Below, one piece after another: positions 1 to 11,877 of a DNA stretch of 64,000 bases (positions within the stretch are counted from its first letter, which is position 1; each line of letters begins with the position of its first letter). The DNA is from Rotaria sordida. Its lineage: Eukaryota; Rotifera; Eurotatoria; Philodinida; Philodinidae. Both the position numbers and the translations under genes were made by a program. The notes beneath the pieces are model-generated. The model did not search any database, had not been told where the DNA came from, and saw nothing but the letters and a program-made list of their open reading frames with translations. Location of the stretch: positions 30,313-94,312 of the forward strand of contig CAJNOL010000915.1 of NCBI GenBank assembly GCA_905250125.1. Reading direction: 5' to 3'.

Positions 1-1577
1 TTTTTTCTGAAATTTACCGGTTTATTTATTGTTATTTTTGATTTAACTGATCGATTAATATGAAATACATTTGTAGTTGTTGGTATTTCTTGATTTAATT
101 CATTGTTTATTGTTGATTCAACTGATGGTTTATATTCTTGAATTTGTATTAGAAATCGTTTAAGATCTGATAGTACAGCTAATACATAAATATTTGATGG
201 TGTTTGATGTGGATATGGACCATGAATAATAGTTAAAATATCAGCAAGTAAATTAATGAAAAATTCTTCAGATATATGATAAGATATATTTTTATCTTGT
301 AAATGTTCACGAATTAATGATATACGTGTGTGAAGAATAGATATTGAATCATATTGTTCATCAAATACTTCTGTTTTTTGTGTAAAATGTCTTGAAGCTA
401 TATGTAAAAATTCTGTACCTGATTCATATATATATGAATTAAAATCTCCACGATAACGAATACTAATTAAAATATAAGCAAAAAGAATTTCAAAAAGATC
501 AAATCGAACATGAACATGAGGAAGAATTGAAGTTAAAGATGGAAGTGGAACTATATTAGATATTATTGTTGGAATAGTATCAGGTAAGACAGGTGATGAT
601 GAAGAAGATGTTGTAGCTTCTAAATCTGTGATAAGACTAGGTGCTTGTGTTTTATATAACCACCATGGTTTCCATGGTTTATAATCATTAAGTAAATGTG
701 AAATACGTCCATCATTTAACATTGATTTAAATTCATGTTTTTCTTCTGTTGTTAAATAATTCCATAGTTTATTTACATTTTCATCGGATTCATCAAGATC
801 ATCGGGTAAATCAGGTATAGGTTCTTCATCACTTGCAATACGTTCTTCAACTTCACCATCCTCCTCCTCCTCCTCCTCCTTCTCCTGCTCATCATCAACA
901 TTAGCCATTTTCTATAAAAATAAAATTATAATGAATATTATTAGCTTGACTTCATCGAAAGTGTTTCAAACTTTCAGAAGCAGAAGCAAATAAATGTCCC
1001 GATACCAAAAAACAATTTCAAAATTTTTTAAAAATCATTTCTTGATAATTTCCAAGTCTTTCTAGTCAAAATCCGATTTCTAGGATTTTCTTATTTTAAA
1101 GTTCGAAATTTTTGGAAAGCAAAAGTCTTCACCATCCCCTTCCCCCCATAATTGGTAATCCTGATCAGAACATTAATTTCTACTACTTCTAAACGTTATT
1201 GAAAAATATTTATTTATTGAATTTACCTCTCGATAATTTTCTAAATCTTTTGTTGGTAATAAATGTTCAAATAATTCTTCAATTTGTTCATCATCTTCTT
1301 CATTATGAAAATCTTTTTCCTCTAATTTTCTTTTTAAAATATCTTCAATTCTTTCACGTACAAATGGATTTGTTGTTGTTGTTGTTGTTTGATTTTCATG
1401 ATTATTTTCATCAATATTCATAGAATCGATAAATTCATTTTCATCGAATTTTTTTGAACATTTTTCGTGTAATATATCACGATAACATGTTAAACTACAA
1501 TATTTCATTTGACATTTTGGACATTTATATGGTGCTGATTTTTCTTGACAGATTTGACATAAATTTTCAAAATTCAT
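1..1577 (-). CDS. ZNHIT2: ZNHIT2-like zinc finger HIT protein (3' end cut by window)
   Basis: The family works as an adaptor in HSP90/R2TP-linked assembly of snRNPs and other complexes. Exon 1 (1577-1227) encodes a zf-HIT finger at the extreme N-terminus, with ligands C7, C10, C19, C22, C27, C31, H37 and C40. It ends in phase 0 at a GTAAAT donor. Exon 2 runs from 911 (acceptor TATAG) to the window edge and stays open. It starts with an acidic Glu/Asp-rich stretch and then holds the family block with DGRI, PWKPWW and a hydrophobic helical C-terminal region. The visible product is about 420 residues, close to the roughly 400 of human ZNHIT2, so only the last few codons should be missing. The zf-HIT finger alone would not separate it from ZNHIT3 or ZNHIT6, but the PWKPWW block favours ZNHIT2. 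The intron is 315 nt, longer than most here. Confidence 0.85.
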
Positions 1578-1861
1578 TATTTTCTTATTTTAAAAATAAA
1601 TCTAAAACAACCTAGAAAATATAAATTTCATAATTTAATTGAAAACTTATCAATAAAATTTATATGGAACTCGAAATCATTGGAATTAAAAATTTTCATC
1701 TAACAAAATAAAGACATTTTAAATAAATGTTTTTTTTTTTCTTAAATGAAAATTTTAATCGATTACTTTTAATTTAACAAATTCATTAAACAAATCAAAA
1801 TCAACGTATTTAAATATATTGCAACTTTTTTATAATGATCATAATAATTTTTTAGAATAAC

Positions 1862-2500
1862 ATTTTCGTTAAAATTCTTTGCACTAACGAGGAAACCATC
1901 CGTACTGATATCCGCCGTTGAAGCTCATATTGAGCCTGTAAGCACGCCTTGGTGAGACTAGCAACTGTATAAGAGGCTTCGTCCCCATGACCCTTTGAAG
2001 TTGTGTTATAATCGTTTTACTGAATTTTCAACCTGCAATTTGTTCTATGGGTAAACCTAATGAACCCTTGGAGTGACCTGAAAGTTTCTGCTAAAAAGGG
2101 TGTTTTTTAATAGAGGTATTGATTTTTTAAAGTAAACTCAATTTTTGTATCATGCCTGTGACGAACGATTATTTTTGTTTTTTGGAAATTTGATATCTCA
2201 GAAAAAGAATATTTTTTCGGCTGAAACTTTTAGAATATTCTGCGGATTACTCAATCGATATATGGGAATAATGTCACGTCAATATTCTGTTCTTTTGATT
2301 TTTCGATATATATCTAAAGTTGGGTCGAAAATTCAAAATAACAATGCTAGCTCAGTTACAAAGGCTCATGGAGGACAAATTCTTTTACGCTTTTTCTAGC
2401 CTTATCAAGACTTCCTTGTGGGTCTCATGTGAGCGCAAACGGCGAGTATTTTTTCATACGGTTTCCTCGTAAGAACTCCTTGATGAGTCATGTGAACTCA
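1862..2500. mobile_element. Decayed fold-back (long inverted repeat) element
   Basis: The reverse complement of about 1862-2060 aligns along its length with about 2310-2490. Matching blocks include 'ggtttcctcgt', 'tcatggrgga', 'aacggcg' and 'gaaaattca', with conserved spacing between blocks. The two arms are clearly diverged, so this is an old palindromic element of about 630 bp centred near 2170. No transposase remains. Similar phrases ('ttccctcgtaaga') recur near 32300, suggesting a related family there. Confidence 0.55.
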
Positions 2501-3687
2501 GCTCTCATTCTATTGCGAGAAATGCATAGTGACACTTTTATGTAGTTTTCTGGCTCAACCTACTCGAAAATAGTTTTATTAAATATCATTCCATTCACTT
2601 TAAGAGTATTGTATGCATATTTTTTTTTCCATGATATCGATTAAAATTAATACTAAGATAGATATAAGAGTTTATTAAAGAAGCAGCTAAAGTCAGACAA
2701 CGGTTTTTTGAATTTTCACTGGAAGTAGTGACTCGTCGTTTATTCTTCATTTCTATCAAAAAAATCGGAAAAAGTTTTGACAAGAAACTACGATCACTCC
2801 GTTTTAAGTCCATTACTATTTCGATTGCATGTATTTCGACTAATGAAGGTGCACACTTCCAATTGATAATCTCTATTCAAGCTCATACTTTCCTGATTGT
2901 TATGATCCATTGTTTGCTGAGTACACAATATCTTGAGAAGAAACCTTTTTATTTTTGCTGAAACTTACAGGATATTATAAGGACTATGAAATCTATTCCT
3001 TTATAAAATTTCAGACTAAAATTCATTGATTTAATTTTCCTCGTTATATTTTACAATAGATTGAAAATTCAATAAAATGATCATAACTCAAGAAGAAATC
3101 ACTAATGACACATACTCTTTTAGAATTTTTATCTACACAATGGATCTTAACAATCAACAAAATATAAATATCGAACAAAGGTTATTTCTTGGAAGAGTTC
3201 TTTCATAAGACTGATCATCTTTTGCTATGTATCATCGATATTTAGCAGAATAAAATTTCTTATTAACACGACTTGTAATCATAAAGTTGCAATTTTAATA
3301 TTCACAATTCTTTCTTAACATATTAATACTCAATGAACTAAATAAAATCGATTTTCTGTAATATTCATTTGAATCATACATTTATTCATATTTCTCATTA
3401 GACATTATTGATTTTTCTTTTTTGACTAAAATCAATTTAATTAAAATTTACATCGATGTTTTATCATGTGAAACAAAACAATTGAGTCGTTGATAAAATT
3501 GTTTATTCGTCATTTGAAAAAGAAAAAAAACTAAAATATGTAAGTGTTGTTTTGCAAAAATATAGATCAACTTGTGTAGACAAGTTTATCTAAAAAATTT
3601 ATGAAGAAAAATCGTTAAGCAAACCAATAACAACAACAAACATAAGATAAATTATAATATAACACGAAAAAATCAATATCCAAGAAT

Positions 3688-3710
3688 AATAATAATAATA
3701 ATAATAAACA
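3688..3710. repeat. TAA trinucleotide microsatellite
   Basis: About seven tandem AAT/TAA units are visible directly. The run is in the 3' flank of the FATP gene, with no sign of function. Confidence 0.8.
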
Positions 3711-3948
3711 CGAGTACACAATCAATTTAAATAAACACATAAAATACTGAATGTCAAAAGTTGTACATTTTGTTTAATCGTTTAGTCATAAAAAAAAACA
3801 CACCCAATAAAAAACAGATGTGAGATTAAAGTCAAAAGAGAAATATCACCCAGTGTACTGTAAAAAAAAAAAAAAAAAACAAGGAAAACATAAAGAGAAA
3901 TCACATAGAGGACGGAGATTAAATAGAACAGATTCGTTTTGTTTGAAT

Positions 3949-6900
3949 TCAAAATTTTATTTTTTCTTTTAATATTAAATCATATATTTCAGATGTTAAT
4001 CTTTCATAAATCTGTTTTTGTGGATTTAAATAAAATATTGGTTCATTAATAAGTTTTAGATCAAAGCCTTCTTCTTGAAATACTGTCTTTTTAACTTTAA
4101 ATGTACCTTAAAAAACAAAAAAACAAAAAACTTCGTAAATGACAATGATATAAATATTAACTAACCAGTTAATTCAATATGTTTAGTAAGACGAATAAAA
4201 CATGGTCGAGCATAGGATGGTAATCCATTTTTTTTCAAATCTCCTGCTAATGTATTCATATCAATTGGTAGAGAAGAATCATCAAGAATAACAGCCATTC
4301 CTGCTTTACCATCAGTTTCTATAAAAAAATATACAAGCAAAATCAATGCAAAGAAGACATGAGCATCTTCAATTCGATTTTAATTCTTTATAAAAGGTTA
4401 TTTTTTTTATCAAGTTCTTTTCCTATGAATATACATAAAAACATTCGCTTATCCAGCTATAATCTAATTAAACTTAACTAAATAATTATCCTACCAATTA
4501 ATTAAAATCTAGTTAGTTAATTAATTAATTAAAATCTAATTAGTAAATTTATTAAAAGTTAATTAGTGAATAGCTCTCCAACCTTATATTGAAAAAGTTC
4601 AAGAATTCCAGAACAGATTTCATGCCATAGACTATGTCGATGATCAAATATTCAGCAAAAACATCGGACTCCGAACAATTGCTTACTAAGAACTGATTTT
4701 TTCAGAGATTTATTCTTGTCTCAAAACGAGAATTTTTGTTTTTTCCTATAATCTTGCCATTCTCGAGAAGAGTCTATACTATTTAAAATTGTTTACTAGA
4801 GGATTTTTTGTTGTACTCATCACATCGCTAACAATGAATAAATTCAATTTTTCGAAAAACTTAAGTATGTTCAGAAAAATAACTTTCCGTAGTGATTTTG
4901 TAGATTGAAAATTTCTCTACAAAATGCACTGTTTTATTTTCAAAAAATACTGTTTGAATTTGCAGGATTTATAAATGGACTAGCATGCAGTGGAAGTAAG
5001 TGTCCTTTTTTTTGTGCTACGTCGCTAACTAATGAAATCGTCCAGACATCTACTAAAGCAGTACTATTATGTTTTATATATTAATCTTATAGTAGTGAAT
5101 TTGAAAGGTTCTATGCTTGATTTTAGTCTTTGGTCGGAGTTTTCAGGGCAATCAAACAGAATATCTCAGAGAAACGCATGAGCCATTTTCGTCATTGTGA
5201 TCCAGCTAGACAGCATCCAGGATGATAACTTTCACTCTACTCGTCAAAATTTATTTCATCTAAAATTTTCAATTTTTTCTTTTGAGCCGTTCTTGATAGG
5301 CTCCGGAAAGCGGAGGCAGAATACCCTTAAAAGTTTGTGCATCAAATACTCTTGTTTTTAATGATAGATTACGAGAAAACTTTCAATTTTTCAAAGAATT
5401 TTTATACCTGGTATTGCAACTCCAAAAACGACAACATCATTTCGTTTAAGAAGATTCATAAGAATATTTTCAACTTCAACTGTTGATACATTTTCACCTT
5501 TCCAACGAAATGTATCACCTGTACGGTCACAAAAATATAAATAACCATATTTATCTGCTACCATAACATCGCCTATTTAAAAGAGAGAGAAAAAAAAACT
5601 AAACAATTTCGAAATATTTTTAATTAATATGAATAATTTTACCTGTATTAAAAGCACGATCACCTTTTTTATAAATATCTTCAACAACTTTTCGTTTTGT
5701 TCCTGATGGATTATTAACATAACCATCAAATGCATGTAATATATTATTTTCAATCATTCCTAATAATAATCCACGTTCATCTGGTTTACATCGTATACAT
5801 AATTTTGTTTTTCCATCACGTATTGGTTCTAATGTTATAGGATCAAATCGTACAAGTACACTTCCAAGTGCACGAGGAGCAATTAATGAATAAAACCCAC
5901 AAGCACCTGGATGAGAATCAATATTAACTAAAAACATAAAAATAATAAAAAAATAAAAAATAAAAAATAAAAACTTCTTTTTTGTATTACAAAAATAAGC
6001 ATTGCTTTCAGTAGCTGCATAAAATTCATAAATTTCTCGTACATTAAATCGTTCAACAAATGGTGTCCATAAATTTTGTCGTAGTCCATTACCACAACAT
6101 AAACGTATTGAATGTTTTCTATCATATTCACTTGGTGGTTGAGCAAGTAAAAATCGACATAATTCACCAACATATGTAAAACCCTTATTAAAAAATTTTA
6201 AAAAAATTATTATTATTATTTTATTTTTTGTTTTTTATTTACTGTGCATTTATATCTGACACAATCTTTCCAAAAATTTGACGCTGAGAATTTTTTACGT
6301 AATACTGTTGTACAACCTCCTATGAGACTAAAACAAAATAAAAAAAAACGAATTTTTTTTTTTTGTCCAAGTAATTATTTATTTAAATATACCTGTGAGT
6401 AATACAAACCCAGCCACCTAAACAAAACAAAAAAATAACAGAGATTTTCTAAAGAAATCTTTTTTTTTCTGTAGAAATAGAATATACCTAATGAATGATA
6501 AAATGGAAGAGTATCGTACATAATATCTTTATCGGTAATACCAGTTGCCACAATAAAACCAAATGAACCAAGAAAAAATCTATAAAGTAGAATTAAGAAT
6601 GAGTAAAGTTTGGCATAAACTTTAATTCTATGCAAATCTATACATATCATTGGTATTCAATAGGAGGAATTTAACTAATGAATAAACATACTTAGATATT
6701 TTTTAATCCATTTTTATTTGACTATCAGTTGACTTCGATGAAATATGAAAACGATTCGTCCTTTTAAAATTTCTTTCATGAGCAACACATTTTTGACTTG
6801 ATATTTTGATTATATACAGAGTGATCCAAAAGACGTCCGACAGTCTTTGTTTGCAAATAATTTTTGACAGCAATAAGACAGAGAGCTGCAACTTTGACCT

Positions 6901-9900
6901 TTCGAAATAGACCGTGTCACTGCATGGTTCTCTGTATGATTTAACAATGTCAATATATGACTGAATGATCAGTGAGTGGACTTCAGAAAAATACGAATAG
7001 CTCTATGAAGACAATATAGAAGTTCAATTCTAAGTGTACTCATGATTAGAGACCTGCGGAGTTAGGCTTTTTTTGTCCCGAAATTCGACTCCGGCTCCAT
7101 AAAACTCCGAAATTTTTTTCTCGAAAGCAGACGACCTCTAATATATTTTATTGATTAATTTTGAATTTTTTTTTTTCATTTGTTGTACAGTAGAAATAAA
7201 AAACAATAACTAATGAAGTATTCGACATACTATGCCCAAGCAATAGAGTCTTGGATTGGATTCAATTTCGGAGTCGACTAAATTTTACGCTAAAAATTTC
7301 GCTTTAGTATAGGAAATTTTTTGTATTGTAGGTTTTGTTCTCTAATATTTACTGTATAAACTGATGTGTTTTAGAGGTTTCAATGACATGTTATAAAAAC
7401 CTATGGACATGAAAGAAAGTCGGAGTCAAGTTCAAGTCCTATTTTGACTTTCTTTTATGTTCATAGGTTTTGATAACACGTCATTACAATCTTCAAAATG
7501 TATCAGTTTATACAGTAAATATCAGAGAATAAAACCTACAATTCAAAAAATTTCTTGAGCTAAAGCAAAATTTAGTCGACTCCAACTCTGTCGGAGCTGG
7601 AATCCGGCTTTGGAGTTCCTCGCAGGTCTCTACTCATGATCCACACACACTCACACACTGTTTAGTGTTACACCTATAACTCTTAAATCGATCATGATAA
7701 ACATTTCGCAATTGGATGCGAATTGTGAACACATTTCTTATATTTAAATTTCTGTATCATCTTCATAGAGCAATCAATATTTTTTTCTGAAGCACACTGA
7801 GTGATTATTCGATCATCAACCGACATTATTGAATTACATATGAAATCATGCTGTGACATAGCATCTTTCGAACGGTCAAAGCCTGTCGAGTGATGTTCAG
7901 ATCACCTTGTATATAATACATACAGTCATTAGGGATGTTTTCAAGGCAACTCAAGCTTTTCAAATTTTTCATATCACATTGAAGTCTACTCATATTCAAA
8001 AAATAACATAATGAATGTGATTGTCTATAAAGAAACAATTAAATGCACATTCAGTATTTCTTGGAGTTTTTTTTTTCTTTTGTTATTGTGTCTGTTTCAA
8101 AGAATACATTTACATTCTTTTCTAAAATAAAAAAAAGAAATGCGTTCTCAGACTTAAAAGAAGTACTTCATAGAAACATAAGTGAATATGTGCGTGTCCA
8201 AGAAATGCGAATGAGTTCTTTTGTAATGAATAAACGTGTCTGAATTTCTAGAAGAAAGTACAAAGACGAAAAAGCCTTTTAATTAATATATAATGAGAGT
8301 TTATTGGATACATTTCTATTTTAGAAAAATCTCTCCATATGTCACTTGTAAAAATGCACATTTCGTTAATTACATTCTATGATTACGTGAATGTTTGTTT
8401 TCACTAGAGAAAACTTAAGAATGTCTTTAAAGCATGCTGCAATAGACCATTGAAGTGACTTTACGACATATATACAAAGAAAGAAGCGCATTTTTCAATA
8501 GAATATTCTTTTCTAGTAGCTGTTTCTCATGATTTTTTTCAAACTCGGGATTGACACATTACTACAACAACGGAAGCAAAATATTATCCTTACTGAGTTT
8601 AGATATTAATATAGTCATAAATCCTACAAAAAAAAATCAACAAACTACAGAAATTATTTTGTAAAAAAAAATCGATTTTCAAACGGTGTCTTCTAAACTA
8701 TCTTGTGCTTTGATTATCTGAGAGAAGACTTCCAATATGTCACGAGCTTTATGTTCTCTCTCATAAACTTGAGTTTGCATGAAATAATCAACATGCACAT
8801 GTAGAATGTTTAAATTTTATCAAAAAATTTAATCTGTATATTATTTTATAACGGGTCCTACAGCATCTGAACTTGATATTAACATTTATATACAGCTTCG
8901 ATTTTTACTATAATTTCTCAAAATAATTAATATGTATAACTCCTGGATGATTTCTAGTGTAATAATTTGAGAAGTAGTAAAAATTTGGATAATCAATTCT
9001 AGATACTGTGAACCATGAAGTAGAATTGATTGAGAACAATATTAAAAATATTTGTACGTGTATGTAAATGATCGTGTTCTTGATCTTTTATTTTATTGTA
9101 TGTTTATGTCATTGTAGAAGAAGCTTATTTTTCTTATTATCTTTTTTTTCTTGAGAAGAGTGATCAAGAGGATAAGAAATTTCTATTATTATTTTTTTTT
9201 TTTGTTTAACTATTGAGACTTTTTTCTACTTTTTACGGTTAAATCCATTTATTATTTGTTCTATAAAAAATGAATAGAGATCTTTTTAACTAACCTTGAA
9301 TGTTTAATAACAGCTGCTTTTGGTAATCCTGTTGTTCCAGAAGTAAAAATATAGAAGACAGGATCTAATCAAAATAAAAATAAAAAAATAATTAATTTTC
9401 TTTTTCTTTCAATGATTATACGTTTTAAATTATATGGAATAGGTTTTGTAGGTTGAATTGAACATTTTTCAAGTTGTTCATATAATTGAATTGTTTCAAA
9501 TGATAATATTGATGTACAACCATTACTAATATTTGTTGTTAGTTTATTTTTTGAATCAAATAAATAAACTTTATTTATATTTAATTCTTTTAATTCAGAT
9601 TCAATTTCTATGAAATAAAAAGTAAATAAAAACAAAAAAAGATTTAAAAAAAAATTTTTTTTTTTTTTACCTGGAAGAAGATATTTCGAAGTAATAACAC
9701 CTTTAGCATTAACTGTTTGAATGGAATGTAGAAGTGGTGTAGCACGTAGATTTGTATTGATTAATGCTGTTATACAACCAATTTTACTTAATCCAATCCA
9801 TACACATGGATATTCAATAGAATTATCTAATATAAGTGCAATAACATCTCCATAAGAATAACCTTCAGCTAAGAAATAATTTGCTAATTGATTTGTTAAA

Positions 9901-10215
9901 TCTTCAACCTAAATAAAAGAAAAATACAATAAAGTTGATTAAGATATTTGTTTATCTGTTTTGTTTTTGAAGTAAACAAACTTGTTGGAATGATAATGTT
10001 GTATCTTCAGAAATAAAACATGGTTTTGATTTATAATATTTCACATTATTACGAAATATAGCTATAAAATCTCGTTTTCGATATACATGATATTTAATTG
10101 TTAAAGAATTTCGAGAAAGTTTATAAAGACCACGAATATCACGTGGTAAGGTTTTAATAATCGTTAATAAATAATCAAATAACCATTTTAAAAAAGTCCA
10201 AATTCGATCAAACAT
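3949..10215 (-). CDS. SLC27A: Long-chain fatty acid transport protein / acyl-CoA synthetase (FATP, SLC27A family)
   Basis: FATPs are membrane acyl-CoA synthetases that activate long-chain fatty acids with ATP and CoA as they enter the cell or ER. I rebuilt 12 exons: 10215-9982, 9908-9671, 9607-9422, 9364-9295, 6579-6488, 6417-6393 (25-nt microexon), 6327-6243, 6183-5991, 5927-5643, 5572-5408, 4318-4166 and 4106-3949. They join in frame to 627 residues, the usual FATP length. The AMP-binding P-loop TSGTTGLPK lies at about residues 227-235, split from the next block by the 2.7 kb intron. LPFYHS, the FSAS block, YAATES, GACGF and the FATP signature [14 protein letters not shown] (about 482-495) follow in order. 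The N-terminus has a hydrophobic segment typical of the family. The ATG lies directly after a pyrimidine-AG acceptor, so a 5' leader intron or trans-splice site is likely. FATP1/4 subtype is likely but not settled. Confidence 0.93.
4319..5407 (-). other. 1.1 kb intron of the FATP gene
   Basis: This intron is about twenty times longer than most introns of the gene. Its 5' part as read on the plus strand (about 4440-4560) repeats 'aattaattaa' and 'ctaattag' phrases. The rest looks like old, unrecognised repeat sequence. I found no convincing inverted repeat and no coding exon in it. Confidence 0.5.
6817..7909. mobile_element. Mariner-like element with long inverted repeats in a FATP intron
   Basis: The ends read inward as CAGAGTGATCC at the left (6817) and CAAGGTGATCT at the right (reverse strand, ending 7909). 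Both are flanked by TA (6815-6816 and 7910-7911), the target-site signature of Tc1/mariner. The reverse complement of about 7645-7905 aligns with 6820-7038 over nearly its whole length, sharing for example 'gctctatgaag' and 'cttcagaaaaa'. It is therefore a palindromic, non-autonomous copy. A second element (7047-7632) interrupts it. The same terminal phrase opens the copy at 19493. Confidence 0.7.
7047..7632. mobile_element. hAT-like MITE with 8-bp target duplication, nested in the mariner-like element
   Basis: The left end TAGAGACCTGCG and the reverse complement of the right end match over at least 12 bases. The element is flanked on both sides by the same 8-mer CTCATGAT (7039-7046 and 7633-7640). 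An 8-bp duplication with a TAGAG-type end is the hAT superfamily signature. The 586-bp interior is also largely palindromic: for example the tract 'atttactgtataaactga' near 7348 recurs inverted near 7510. No transposase is present, so it is non-autonomous. It inserted after the host mariner-like element. Confidence 0.8.
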
Positions 10216-10884
10216 CTGAAAGATAAAAAAAAAAAAGACAAATCATCATTTGTACTGTATTCGTCATATGATATTGTTTTATTTAGATCCACCTATTATT
10301 TCAGATAAAAAATATGCCATCGTCGTCATGGTTTATAAAGCTTTTGTTTAACAGAAAGAACATATATTTCAACCTACACACGTAGACGTCGTAAAATACG
10401 TATGAATAATTATCGAATGAGACAGACAGAGAGAGAGAGAGAGAGTACATAAGCAACTTTTTTTTTCTATAAATAATGCATCGAATAAAGAATAGAACGA
10501 AATGAAAGGAAAGAGAAAAATCTCATACTTTCTCAGTTTTTTTTTTGTCTCTACATGGTTACAAGTCACGCGAATTGAATTAATGGAATACACACAGCAT
10601 GTTAGCATACTTTTATATATTTTCACTTGATAATTGAATACAAAAGAAAAAATTCATTTAAATGCGCGGTTAAAAAGAACAGAAAAAAAAGCCATTCTTT
10701 ATTGTTACAAAAGAAAAGTTCGAAAAAAAAAACAATAATGACATGTTATATGTATTGAAAAGGCAAATACACAGACTATTCTTTTGTTATTGTTGTTTGT
10801 TTTTTTCTTCAAATGATAAAAATACAATCACCATATGTTTATACATAAATAAAACAATATAATTAATTTTTTTTTCTTCTTATT
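10216..10884. other. Spacer between FATP 5' end and RNF111-like 3' end
   Basis: This region should hold the FATP promoter and the 3' UTR of the RING gene. A GA dinucleotide run lies at about 10430-10445, and several poly-A and poly-T tracts are present. I see no TATA box that I would defend and no coding potential. Confidence 0.5.
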
Positions 10885-11607
10885 CTAACAAATATAACCA
10901 CCAAAATCTCCTTGAAAATCAATATCAATTCGACATATAGGACATCGTTTACTTTGTATTAACCATTTATCAACACATTCAATATGAAATAAATGCATAC
11001 ATGGTAAACGACGTACATTATCATATTGATCATATTCACATAAACAAATAGTACATTTTTCTTCAACAGAAATTTTTTCTTTTATATATTTATATGATAA
11101 TGTACGACAATTAATATGTTCTTGACTTGCACCTATATTTGTAGAATTATTTAAACCATTTAATTGTTCTTCCATACGTAATAATTCTTCAAAGACATGT
11201 TCATTATTACGTAAAAAAATTAAATTATGAAATGAACGAAATAAAAATGATGTTGATGGCCATGTATTATTTTCATTTCTTGTTGTTATATTTATATTTG
11301 AATTTGAATTATATGTTAAATTTGGTTGAATAGTTAAATGATTATTACGAATATTATTATTTGTTGTTGTTGTTATTATTGCTGGATTTGTTAAGATAGC
11401 ATGTAAATGTTGATCAGCTGTAATCATTGTTGATGATGGTGTTTGATTTTGAAATGTACTAAGACGTTGACGACGTATTTCTGATGTTAATTGTTGACGA
11501 TAATGATGACGTAAATGAGATGGATGATAATTATGTTGTTGAATTGGTAATGATAATTGAGAATGAGGATTAGATTGATGATTTGTTTGAATGGTTGATG
11601 ACGATGG

Positions 11608-11640
<33 letters not shown>

Positions 11641-11845
11641 GATTATTCGAGATGGATGATGTGAACATAAACATGAAGAATTTAATGATCTATTTGGAGC
11701 AAATAAATTATTCGAAGAATCTTCATCATCACTTGAATCGAGAATTTCAGAATGTATTTGATTTGTTTCATTATAAATTGATGTTCTAGAATGTATCAAT
11801 GTATTCGAATTATTGCCACTATTAGATGCTGATGTTGATGCTGAC

Positions 11846-11877
<32 letters not shown>

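Larger units (their letters stand above)
1578..3948. other. Spacer between ZNHIT2 5' end and FATP 3' end
   Basis: I see no coding gene here. The stretch holds a fold-back repeat (about 1862-2500), further degraded repeat-like sequence to about 3110 that shares phrases such as 'aatatcttgag' and 'gctgaaac' with other non-coding parts of the window, a TAA trinucleotide run near 3690-3710, and a poly-A/poly-T rich tail towards the FATP stop. Short open frames inside it (for example 2145-2399 and 2728-2961) have no recognisable product and fall within the repeats. Confidence 0.6.

Noticed and set aside
6319-6327. Acceptor at CATAG|GAGG for FATP exon 7
   Set aside because: It breaks the reading frame after the 25-nt exon. 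The upstream TTTTAG acceptor (exon starts at 6327) restores the frame and the family spacing.
11583-11789. Plus-strand frame with a poly-Met run
   Set aside because: It is the opposite-strand shadow of the poly-Ser repeat of the RING gene.
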